The notes under the pieces were generated by a model. It was not told the DNA's origin and searched no databases. It saw only the letters and a program-made list of their open reading frames with translations. This document shows positions 37,001 through 49,000 of a stretch of 64,000 bases of DNA, piece by piece. The position numbers were made by a program, and so were the translations under genes. The stretch's first letter is position 1, and each line of letters starts with the position of its first letter. This stretch comes from Atrina japonica (lineage: Eukaryota; Mollusca; Bivalvia; Pterioida; Pinnidae): assembly GCA_030159075.1 (NCBI GenBank), contig BROG01000394.1, forward strand, positions 121,001 through 185,000, written 5' to 3'.

Positions 37001-40000
37001 CTAATATAAAAGTGATTGACCAAGGCCAGGGATTAAGAACAAGTTGCTGGAGGAAAGGGACGGCATGGGTATCTTCATGACATGTCAGATTATGTCCGTA
37101 AATTTGATGTAAAGGAGCAGTGTTTATGTATTGTGTGCAATGATCAAATCATTTTATATGTACACCTTTTCCCTAAGCAGAACAACCCTTCAATATATAC
37201 TACATAGTGGTTGGTTTTCACCTTGCTTCAATTGATTATGAAATTTATATTGAAAGAAGCACAAAACAGTCATTATTGTCAAAGTCCTTTATTGTAGTCA
37301 AACACCAGAAAGTATGTCAGAATCAATCTCAGAGCATCTTTACTTGCAGAGCTTCCGGGGGCCTAGGAGGCCGTATACCCCCGGCCTATAATTGCTCAGT
37401 TAGTAATTTCAGGAATTTTTCCAGTAAGCCACTAGCATCTCTAAATGAGTATCTGTAAGTCCAGTAGGCAAGATTTGTATTGTTAAATGAGTATTGGTAT
37501 GTTGGGTAGGCAAGTTTTATATTGTCAAATGAGTATTGGTAGAATAATGGTAAGTTTATTACACCAGTTTGGCATCGTCAGCAGAGTATTGGTAGAACTT
37601 TTGTAGGTACGACCATATTAACAGTAGCACATATATTTCTTTTGTCCAGTGACCATGCGTTCTTGATGATAATGACAAATTTTATAAATATCGGGTGTAT
37701 TGAGCTATCAGTCAGTACAAAGAGAAATCAATAATGGATTTCATTAGACATATATCAAGGACTGAAAAGTAAATTCAAAATTTTGAGAAATTGATATTTG
37801 AGTTTTTGAGATTTGACTGTATTTTAATCAAAATGGCAAACAAAATTTAATTTGGAACATGTTTAAGAAAGGCTTGGTAAAAGTGACGTTTTTATTTTGT
37901 AGTAAATGTTGCATCAGAATTATGAATTATTGTCTTTTTAGTGGGCTAATCAGTTGCCCACTGTGTAAGAAGATAGCAATCATATATCTGATTTCATTAA
38001 CAGGAGCTGGCATACCTGAGTGCAGTTCTTGCCATCAAAAGAGGTGAAGGACCAGAAAAAGTTCTCAAATTGCTGAATGAATCTGTCGAGTTACATTTCA
38101 GTACATTAAAGGTTTGTATATCTGTACAAATGTATTTGTCTAGGTATTTTTGTATATGTCTGTGTTTCTGTATATGTCTAGGTATTTTTGTATATGTCTG
38201 TGTATTTCTGTATATGTCTAGGTATTTCTGTATATGTCTGAATTCTGTATATGTCTAGGTATTTTTGTCTAATGTGTATTTCCTGTATAAGTCTGTATTT
38301 TTTGTAATATGTCTGTATTTCTGTTTATGTCTGTATTTCTGTATTTGTCTAGGTATTTCTGTATATGTCTGTGTATTTCTGAATATGTCAGTGTATTTCT
38401 GTATATGTCTGTATTTCTGTATTTGTCGGTGTATATCTTGGTGATATCTATATGTCTAGGTATTTCTGTATAATGTCTGTATTATCTGTATTATGTCTTG
38501 TATTTCTGTATATGTCTGTGTATTTCTGTATATGTCTGTGTATTTCTGTATATGTCTAGGTATTTCTGTATATGTCTGTGTATTTCTGTATATGTCGGTG
38601 ATTTCTGTATATGTCTAGGTATTTTTGTATATGTCTGTGTATTTCTGTATATGTCTAGGTATTTCTGTATATGTCTGTGTATTTCTGTATATGTCTAGGT
38701 ATTTCTGTATATGTCTGTATTTCTGTATATGTCTAGGTATTTCTGTATATGTCTGTGTATTTCTGTATATGTCTAGGTATTTCTGTATGTCTGTGTATTT
38801 CTGTATATGTCTAGGTATTTCTGTATATGTCTGTGTATTTCTGTATATGTCTAGGTATTTCTGTATATGTCGGGGTGATTTTCTGTATGTCTGTGTATTT
38901 CTGTATATGTCTAGGTATTTCTGTATATGTCTAGGTATTTCTGTATATGTCTAGGTATTTCTGTATGTCTAGGTATTTCTGTATATGTCTGTGTATTTCT
39001 GTATGTCTGTGTATTTCTGTATATGTCTAGGTATTTCTGTATATGTCTAGGTATTTCTGTATATGTCTAGGTATTTCTGTATATGTCTAGGTATTTCTGT
39101 ATATGTCTAGGTATTTTCTGTATGTCTGTGTATTTCTGTATTTGTCTAGGTATTTCTGTATATGTCTCTGTATTTCTGTATATGTCTAGGTATTTCTGTA
39201 TATGTCTGTGTATTTCTGTATATGTCTAGGTATTTCTGTATATGTCTGTATTTCTGTATTTGTCTAGGTATTTCTGTATATGTTGGTGATTTCTGTATAT
39301 GTCTAGGTATTTCTGTATATGTCTGTGTATTTCTGTATATGTCTAGGTATTTCTGTATATGTCTGTGTATTTCTGTATATGTCTAGGTATTTCTGTATAT
39401 GTCTAGGTATTTCTGTATTTCTGTATTTCTGTATGTCTGTATTTCTGTATATATCTAGGTATTTTTGTATATGTCTGTATTTCTGTATTTGTCTAGGTAT
39501 TTCTGTATATGTCGGTGATTTCTGTATGTCTGTCTGTATTTCTGTATATGTCTAGGTATTTCTGTATATGTCTAGGTATTTCTGTATATGTCTGTGTATT
39601 TCTGTATATGTCTGTATTTCTGTATATGTCTAGGTATTTCTGTATATGTCTGTGATTTCTGTATATGTCTAGGTATTTCTGTATATGTCGGTGATTTCTG
39701 TATTTGTCTAGGTATTTCTGTATATGTCGGTGATTTCTGTATATGTCTAGGTATTTCTGTATATGTCTAGGTATTTCTGTATATGTCTGTATTTCTGTAT
39801 ATGTCTAGGTATTTCTGTATATGTCTGTGTATTTCTGTATATGTCTGTATTTCTGTATATGTCTGTGTATTTCTGTATATGTCTAGGTATTTCTGTATAT
39901 GTCTGTATTTCTGTATATGTCTAGGTATTTCTGTATTTGTATTTCTGTATATGTCTTTGTATTTCTGTATATGTCTAGGTATTTCTGTATATGTCTAGGT

Positions 40001-43000
40001 ATTTCTGTATATGTCTAGGTATTTCTGTATATGTCTGTATTTCTGTATATGTCTGTGTATTTTGTATATGTCTATGTATTTCTGTATATTTGTGTATTTT
40101 ATGTCTGTGTATTTCTGTATTGTATAGGTATTTCTGTATATGTCTAGGTATTTCTGTTTATGTATGTTCTGTGTGTTTCTGTATATGTCTAGGTATTTCT
40201 GTATATGTCTAGGTATTTCTGTATATGTCTAGTTATTTCTGTTTATGTCTGTATTTCTGTATATGTCTGTGTATTTCTGTATATGTCTGTGTATTTCTGT
40301 ATATGTCTGTGTATTTCTGTTTATGTCTGTGTATTTCTGTTTATGTCTGTATTTCTGTATATGTTGTCTAGGTATTTCTGTATATGTCTGTGTATTTTGG
40401 TATGTAATGTTTCTGTATATATCTCTAAGGTACTTCTGTACTTCTATATTTCTATGTACTTTTGCAACTCTCAACTTGCAGTTGAGTCATGTATTTTACC
40501 GTCAACAAATTGAGAGTACTTAAAGTTGTAGTTGCTATAGTTTTGATGCGAAAAAGAAAGTGAACTATTGTATTGATGAGAATGTACAGTCAAACTTGTC
40601 TGTAAAGGCCACTCAAGGAAACAGGCAAAAGTAGCCATTATAGACAGGTGGCTTTTATAAAGAGGTTTATTCATTATAAACAAGTTAACAAAGGTTATGT
40701 GTGAATGGCCTTTATACAGAGGTGGTCTTTAATGCAAGTTTGAATGTATATATATATTTAAGTAACATGCGTAGTGTGTAAAGGGAGACAAATCAATTCA
40801 CAGGAATTTCCATGTTTTTTCTGCTAAGAGTCATTGGTCATGTAAATAGAATTGACTGATTGTATAGCAGAATTCATGTTTTATTTAGGTAGCTTATTAT
40901 AAACACCATGTACACTGTTTGATTATGTTGTTATGATCTGTTTTATTCATTGTCAGGGAAATCCTCTAGGATCACATTATTACTTCCTTTTGAACCCGGA
41001 CTTTCTTCTTCAAGTCATCAAGGATTATCTTCTTTTTGCACCACAAACAGTAAGTTGACATATTAACGTGGTGGCTAGTAAGAGCCTACATTTGTGTATG
41101 AAGGTTAAATTCTTACTTTGTCTGTATGTACACCATTAGCCTTCCAATCAGATTGTCATACCTTGAATGCTTCACATGTCTCTATTTTCATACACCCATC
41201 TTTTTAAAGACAGGGTACCGTATTTGCCCCAATAAGCACCCATTTCTTCATAAGCGCCGATCTCACCCTAAGTTCAGGTTTTAGTCAAATTGTTGTAAAA
41301 TGATTACTTTATACAGGGAAATTTTCGCCCCCATTTTATTTTCGCCCCTTTCGTCCTCATGGTCAGTGGGCGAATTTAAAACAGGGCGAAAGCGTTTGCA
41401 AGTAAATTGGGGCGAAAATATTCCTGTATACAATAATTCTTTATAAGGCAAGTTGTAAAGTTGTTGTGGGACACCTTTCTGTTGCTTGGGGGCTAGTAAT
41501 TCAATTGGGGCAACATTTTTATCATTATGATCATCTTCTCTTACAACAGCAGATGTAACTGATTTGTAAAGAAACATTCATGTACATTACTTAGAAATTA
41601 AAGAGCTGGCCTGACTCAGACAGTAAAAACCGAGGTCCCATGTCACAGTAGGTGTCTGCACGTTAAAGAACTCTCACTGCTCAATGGCTGTAAGTGCCGA
41701 GCATAGGCCAAACTTTAAAGCCCTTCACTGGCATTGATGACATCTCACAACCAACTAGAAATTTACATCATTTGTAAAATCTGTCTTGTAATAAATAGTA
41801 CTGTATAATACTTACTGCACTGGTATTTTCCAGCCCTGAATAAAATCAACAATAATTATTATAAAGACTGAGATGATTGATGATAATGATGATGATGATG
41901 ATGATGATGATAAATATTATGTTACAACTATTATTGATAAAAATAATGATACTGATGATGATGATGATGATGGTCATCATGATGATGATGATGATCATCA
42001 TCATCATCATTATTTAAATTCCTAGTTGTATGAGAATAAATGATTTTAAACTTTTCTTCAGCCAATCATATCTGGACAGGCACCAAGTCCTGTACTTAAA
42101 AGATGTAACCAGGTTCTAGAGGCTCTGACCAGAACAGTGCCAGGATTACTGGAGGCTTTGTACTTGAATGCCAAAGTCAAATTTCTGTCTGGTAGGTAAA
42201 TGTTTCTTAGAGTAATATGTGACAATCTCAAATTATCTATTAATGTACATACATTTGTACTCTATTTAGATGCAAGCGTAAATTTTTACATCACCACCAA
42301 AATGTCAACATATTCTTGAACGAATGTTAAGCTAACTCAGATATGTCCAGCTATGACTACAGTGAAACTTTTCTATAAAGACCCCTTAGGGACACAACAA
42401 AACCAGTCTTTATAGGGAGGTGGTCTTTATATAGAGATTGATTTGTACACAAATGGTACTATTGGGGACAGCAAAAAATGGTCTTTGTGTCCAGGTGGTC
42501 TTTATACACAGGTGGTCACCAACGTAGGTTTTACTGTACCACTGTACCCATTGAAGGGCCTCTGTGGCCAATTGGCTAGAGGATTGTGCTTTAAACCATG
42601 ATGTCTGTCACCTCTTGTCAACACAGGTTCAATTGTTGAGTCTGACGTGATACAATATTCAAACAAACAGACTGTATCCATTGACTGTTTCGCTTTGGTC
42701 ATCAGTAGACCCATAAAATCAAAGTGTTTTTGGTCAGTTTGTTTGTCCATTTGTCTTTTTGCAACATTTTGTTTTCCATCAAATTACTAGAGGATTTTCT
42801 TCAAATTTTAACTAAATTTGCTTTACATCAAGGAGATCTGTGATGAGTTTGACTGTGGCCAACATTCAGAAATATTTGGCGTAATGTCATAAAATGTATC
42901 TCTTGTTTTATTTAAGAGACCTTGAACTAGACATTTGATATACAGTCTGACCCACTTAATACGAACTTGGTTAATAGAAAAAACTTGTTTACTACGAATA

Positions 43001-46000
43001 AAATTAATTTCCCCTTCAAATGTTGTTTTTTATTCATATTGAATTAACCCAAATACTAAGAATCTGTTACTATGAAAACCTGTGTAATACAAAATTATTA
43101 AAGAGTCCCCTCAGTGTTATTTGTGTTTTGTTTTAAAACCACGTGATATAAAGCCAGAGAGCCCACCTGGCTCAGTTGGTAGCGTGCTTGACTCTTGATC
43201 GTGAGGTTGTGAGTTCGAGTCCAGCCGCCCATGCAGGTTAGATTCCTGTCCTTCGGATGAGACAGTAAAAACCGAGGTCCTGTGTCACAGTAAGTGTCGG
43301 CACGTAAAAGAACTCTCACTGCTAAATGGTTGTAAGTGTCGAGCAAAGGCCAAACTTTGAAGCCCTTCACCAGTATTTGTGACGTCTCCATTTGAGTGAA
43401 AGATTCTTGAGTGGGACGTTTAACAACAATACAAAAACAACGAAGCCAGAAGTGTTTACCGATCAGTCATTGAGGTGTAACATTGATTTGTTTTGACACC
43501 TTATGTCACATGCTGAAACCTGACCAGCAGGTGTGATTAGCACAGGCAAGTGAATTGTGTTCAGTTAAATCAGATGTACAGTTTTAGTCTGTAGTATTTT
43601 TTTTGTGAGTGAACACATAATTATGAAGACTCTATCCAGAAAACGAAAACAAAATTTATCCTTTGATGTCAAATTTGAAATTATTTCAGCAGTTGATCGA
43701 AACGAGAAATCTAAAAGTGCAATAGCAAATATTATAAACATCATACCAAAGTTATAATGCTCAAGACAATCGTTTCTGTCAATTAGACTTCATCAGTTGA
43801 GCTCCAATTTAAAATGTATATGTATTTTCTAAAGAGAAAGTGGTATCATACAAGGCCAAATAATAAATCTAAAAGTATAGCCATAAAACCAAGCACTTTG
43901 TCCACAATTTTAAAGCACAGAGATAAAATTTTAAATGCCCAGGAACCGGGGGGGGGGTTCTCCAAAACGTAAACGCATGCGATCTGGAAATTACATTATA
44001 TTGAGGAATGTCTGTACAGATGATTTCTTGGAACTCCGCATATTTGATAATTATTGACGTTAAGTTGAATAATTATAGATGAAATCTGTGAGAATTGAAA
44101 CAAACATGAAAATGTAGACATGTACAACTTGACGACGTATGCTATGTACATTACCGCTCATGGAAACATAAACCCATATCGTATGAAACATGTTTAGAAC
44201 GAAATCATTTTATCGGTCCCCAGAAATTTACAATATCCAGGTTAGACTGTATATACATGTCTTAATATTTATCTCTTGTTGTACAAACATTTGATACATA
44301 CATGTCAAATAATTATCCCTTGTTGTATGTAGGGTGACATTGACCTACTACCGTTTGATGCGTACATGTTGTAATATTTATCCCATGTTGTATGTAGGTG
44401 ACATTGACCTACAAACACTTGATACATACATGTCGTGATATTTATCCCATGTTGTATGTAGGTGACATTTGATACATACATGTCGTGATATTTATCCCTT
44501 GTTTTATCTAGGTGACATTGAAGCAGCACAGGGAACACTTAATCACTGTTTAGAGGTGGAGTCTACATACTCGGATGCTCACATACTAATGGCTCAGATT
44601 TATCTGTTCCAAAACAATTTTAAGTTGGCCAACCAGTCTCTGGAAGTTGGACTCAGTTACAACTTTGAGGTAAAATTGAGTGTTTTCTACTTCCCCTTTG
44701 ACAAATTGTACAATTAAAGCAATTTATATGTGCACATCAATTGTCATAAACATCATACAGGTGGGGGGTCAGTGTCACAAATATTTTACCAGTATGGGAT
44801 CATGGTCATAAACATTAAAATGTGGGATCATGGTCATAGACATTATTAAAATAAGGGATCATTGTAATAAGCATTATATAAGTGTGGGGATCATTGTCAT
44901 AAACATTATTGAAATGTAGGATCATTGTCATAATCATTAAAATGTGGGATCATTGTCATAAACATTATTAAAATGTGGGATCATTGTCATAAATATTATT
45001 AAAATAAGTGATCATTGTCATAAACATTATTAAAATAAGTGATCATTGTCATAAACATTAAAATTTAGGATCATTGTCATAAACATTATTAAAATAAGTG
45101 ATCATTGTCATAAACGTTATTAAAATGTGGGATCATTGTCATAAATATTATTAAAATGTAGGATCAATGTCATAGATATTATTAAAATGTCAGATCATTG
45201 TCATAGACATTATTAAAATGTCGGATCATTGTCATATTAAGCATTATTTAAGTGTGGGATCACTGTCATAATAGCCATTATACAAATGTGGGATTGTTAT
45301 TTTTATAAGTATTTGATTATTGTCGTAACATGATAGAAATTGGAGATCATTGTCATAGGCATTATTAAACTGGAGTCATAAACATTATTGAAGTGTGTGG
45401 TTTTTTTTATCACCTGTCTTCAAATTTGAATTGTTGGATCTTTGTTAAATCATTATATAACTGTAGATCAAATTATTAAATACAGTCAATCTTGTCTATA
45501 AAGTCACTCAAGCGAACAGGCAAAGGTAACTGTTATATACAGGTGACCTTTATAAAGTGGTTTATTCATTATAAAATAGCTAACAAAGGTTATGTTTGGA
45601 TGGCCTTTAAAGGCAGGCACCTTTTATACAGAGGTGGCCTTCAGTGCAAATTTGACTATATACAAATATGGGATCTTTTTTTTATACACATGTTAAATGT
45701 ATGTGTCATTTTTATAAACATTACATAACATGGGATCATTGTCTTTAACATAGTAAAGTAATGAATCATTACCATAAACTACAGAACTGGGAGCATTGTT
45801 TGACTTTGTACTTTTACATGATATATTGTTGTGTCTTACCTTTAGGTGAGGGATCATCCATTGTACCATCTTATTAAAGCAAGAATCTTGAAGAAATCAG
45901 GTGACACGGCAGAAGCTGTCAAAACTTTACAGATGGCCATGGTTCTCCCAGGTGTTAAAAAGTCAGGTACGTTAGATGACAATTTATTTTCAAATATCAT

Positions 46001-49000
46001 AGGTTTACCTCTAGGATTTTGTGAACCCATACTATAGCCAACAGACCAATTGCATAACCTTAAGAATATCTACATCTGAGTATATGCTGATTTACTCCTG
46101 CAGTAGAGTTAGATGTAAGGACCAAATTGAAAAACTTCTCAGACTTGTAGAAAGATATTCTCAAAGTATTGTATGCCTGGAAATTTTTGTCTGCATTTGA
46201 TTTTCACTATTCTTTTTTCGTTAGATGAGAGAGGACAAATTTAAAGTGAAAGTGAAATTTTCAAACTATGTAATTAAAGCACAAGCATACATGCCATCCA
46301 TGAGATTATGGTGAATTTAAGACTGGGTGAATATGTTTTCTGTCATATTTTGGTGATTTAGGGTGAATTTAAGACAGGATGAATATATTTTTTGTCATAA
46401 AAGGGCAAAAGTAATCAGGGGCAAATATTTCCAGGTATACAGTACCGAAATGGACCCAGGTGACTGCCAGCAGTTTTGTGGAAGAAAATCTCAAATTCTT
46501 TATCCTCATGAAGTAATGCTGAAAATCTTATACTGAGTGATTGCTTGTAATTGATGCTTTGACGTATTTTGAGGATGAGAATTTCAAAAGGGAAAAAACT
46601 CTTTTAATTGGTTTCCTTGAATAGGTATGGCAAAGAATTGTGCAGATTAGAACAATTCTTTCACATTCTTTGACTATATAATCAATGGTATTTGAAAGGT
46701 CTTTATATGAAGCATGTAGCAAATTTTGTCTGAAATTTTTGGTAGCAATTTATTTTTGCAGATTTTTTGTTAATTTACTATTTATAGGAAAATCAGCCAC
46801 TCAGAAAAAGGCAAAGGCACAGGACATCAGTGTAAATGACCGAGTATCTGTCTTCCTGGAGCTTACAGAGGCTCATAGACTACTTGGAGAACAGGTAACT
46901 GACAGGATGAACATAGATAAATAGATATAGAAACATTTCAGGGTAGCACTACCCAGTACTGGTTCAAAGCTAGGCTCAGGACAACACTAGGGTAGCACTA
47001 CCCAGTGCTGGTTCAAAGCTAGGCTCGGGACAACACTAGGGTAGCACTACCCAGTACTGGTTCAAAGATAGGCTCAGGACAACACTAGGGTAGCACTACC
47101 CAGTACTGGTTCAAAGATAGGCTCAGGACAACACTAGGGTAGCACTACCCAGTGTTGGTTCAAAGCTAGGCTCAGGACAACACTAGGGTAGCACTACCCA
47201 GTGCTGGTTCAAAGCTAGGCTCAGGACAACACTACCCAGTCTTGGTTTCAAAGCTAAGCTCAAGACAACACTAGGGTAGCACTACCCAGTGCTGGTTCAA
47301 AGCTAGGCTCAGGACAACACTAGGGTAGCACTACCCAGTGCTGGTTCAAAGCTAGGCTCAGGACAACACTAGGGTAGCACTACCCAGTGCTGGTTCAAAG
47401 CTAGGCTCAGGACAACACTAGGGTAGCACTACCCAGTGCTGGTTCAAAGCTAGGCTCAGGACAACACTACCCAGTCTTGGTTCAAAGCTAAGCTCAAGAC
47501 AACACTAGGGTAGCACTACCCAGTGCTGGTTCAAAGCTAGGTTCAAGACAACACTAGGGTAGCACTACCCAGTGCTGGTTCAAAGCTAGGCTCAGGACAA
47601 CACTACCCAGTCTTGTTCAAAGATAGGCTCAAGACAACAGTAGGGTAGCACTATCCAGGCTTATTTCAAAGATTTGCATCATCAAGGCTCAGGACTTCAC
47701 TAGGGTAGCACTATTCAGACCAGGTTCAAAGAACTGCATCACACAAGGCTTAGAACTACACTAGGGGCTAAAAGAAATTTCTGTACATTAGTTATAGTTT
47801 TTTATTGAAGTTTTACAAAAGCTCACCATTCACTGTAATGCGATTTTTCAGGACAGGGACATGTATTGATTTATCAGTACACTCAGAGTGCTTGTTGTCA
47901 GGTGGGATTGCTCCATTATAAATGTTTAGAGTTTATTTCAGCTTATATAACTTCACCACTTCTGATATCAGTATTTCTATATCACAGCATGAAGCAGCTA
48001 AAGTAATGCAGGATGCCATTAATGAATTCAGTGGTACACCGGAGGAAGTGCGTATAGCCATTGCTAATGCCGAGCTTTCAATCGCTAGAGGAGACATTGA
48101 GATGGCTCTGGGCATGCTCAGAAATGTAACACCGGATCAGCCGTATTATGTACAAGCTAGAGAGAAAATGGCAGATATCTACCTCAATCACAGAAAAGAT
48201 AAAAGACTTTACGCCAGCTGTTATAGGTGAGTATAGATATTAACAAATGCTTATATTTGTGGTCTTTTGTCTATATGTAGCGGTGCAGAGGGTATCGGCC
48301 CGGATAGCTCAGTTGGTTAGAGCATCTTGCTTGTGTTAGGAAGGTCCTGGGTTCGATTCCCGGTCTGGTTGCACATTTTTCCTTGCCTACTACATTTTGC
48401 ACCCAACTAAATAACTCATGATGGTGTTTGTTAAGAGTCTCATTGATTTCTGGGGTCAGAAATCTTGTTAAGTGGGGGAGAGTGTAGCTGTGCAGAGCGT
48501 ATTGGCCTGGATAGCTCAGTTGGTAAGAGCGTCCTGCTAGTGTTAGGAAGTTCCTTGGTTGAATTCCCGGTCTGGACGCACATTTATCCTCGCCTAATAC
48601 ATGTAGGTCATATAGGAATATACATGTAGGTCTTATGGGTCTATGTTATTTTGGGATGAGCTTTAAAATCTTTGATTACATCTTTTATTCGTATTATATA
48701 ATCTCTCCCTAAAAATGCTTAACCAACACAATTATTTAAAAACAACAAACAGAAGGACAGTTTTAATGTTGCTATTTCAATCACTTCAATCATGGCTAGA
48801 AATTATGACATGAAATTGTATGAAATTTCTTATCAGTAAATTTGCAAACATGTTCATTTGATTCTTTAGGCAAAATATCAGTAGCCATGACCAGGGCTTT
48901 TTTCCTACAAATTTATAGCTGATATTTGGCTATATTTCAATCACAAATCATATTTTTTCCTAATTTTTTGCCCAAATTCCCAGTCATGAACATAAAATAA

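Larger units (their letters stand above)
42941..44252 (+). mobile_element. Decayed pogo/Tigger-like DNA transposon in intron 14
   Basis: TACAGTCTGACCC at the left and GGTTAGACTGTA at the right are near-perfect inverted ends, with TA borders. Inside, a frame at 43623-43757 contains [15 protein letters not shown] and [14 protein letters not shown] second piece near 43886 contains [15 protein letters not shown]. These are the N-terminal helix-turn-helix pattern of CENP-B/Tigger transposases. A stop, a large deletion and a frameshift after the second piece inactivate it, and no DDE domain is left. Confidence 0.7.

Noticed and set aside
38070..40523. Many overlapping open frames of 60-109 codons rich in Cys, Ile and Val
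   Set aside because: They are produced by the 18-20 bp repeat period in an intron; no start context, no domain, and the frames restart at each indel.
43159..43240. tRNA gene in the head of the SINE
   Set aside because: It has A and B boxes but no good acceptor stem, and is joined to a SINE body found many times.
45720..45870. Possible seeding of the intron 15 array by the exon 16 start (GGGATCAT in both)
   Set aside because: The match is only eight bases and does not extend into flanks, so I do not count it with the junction-derived arrays.
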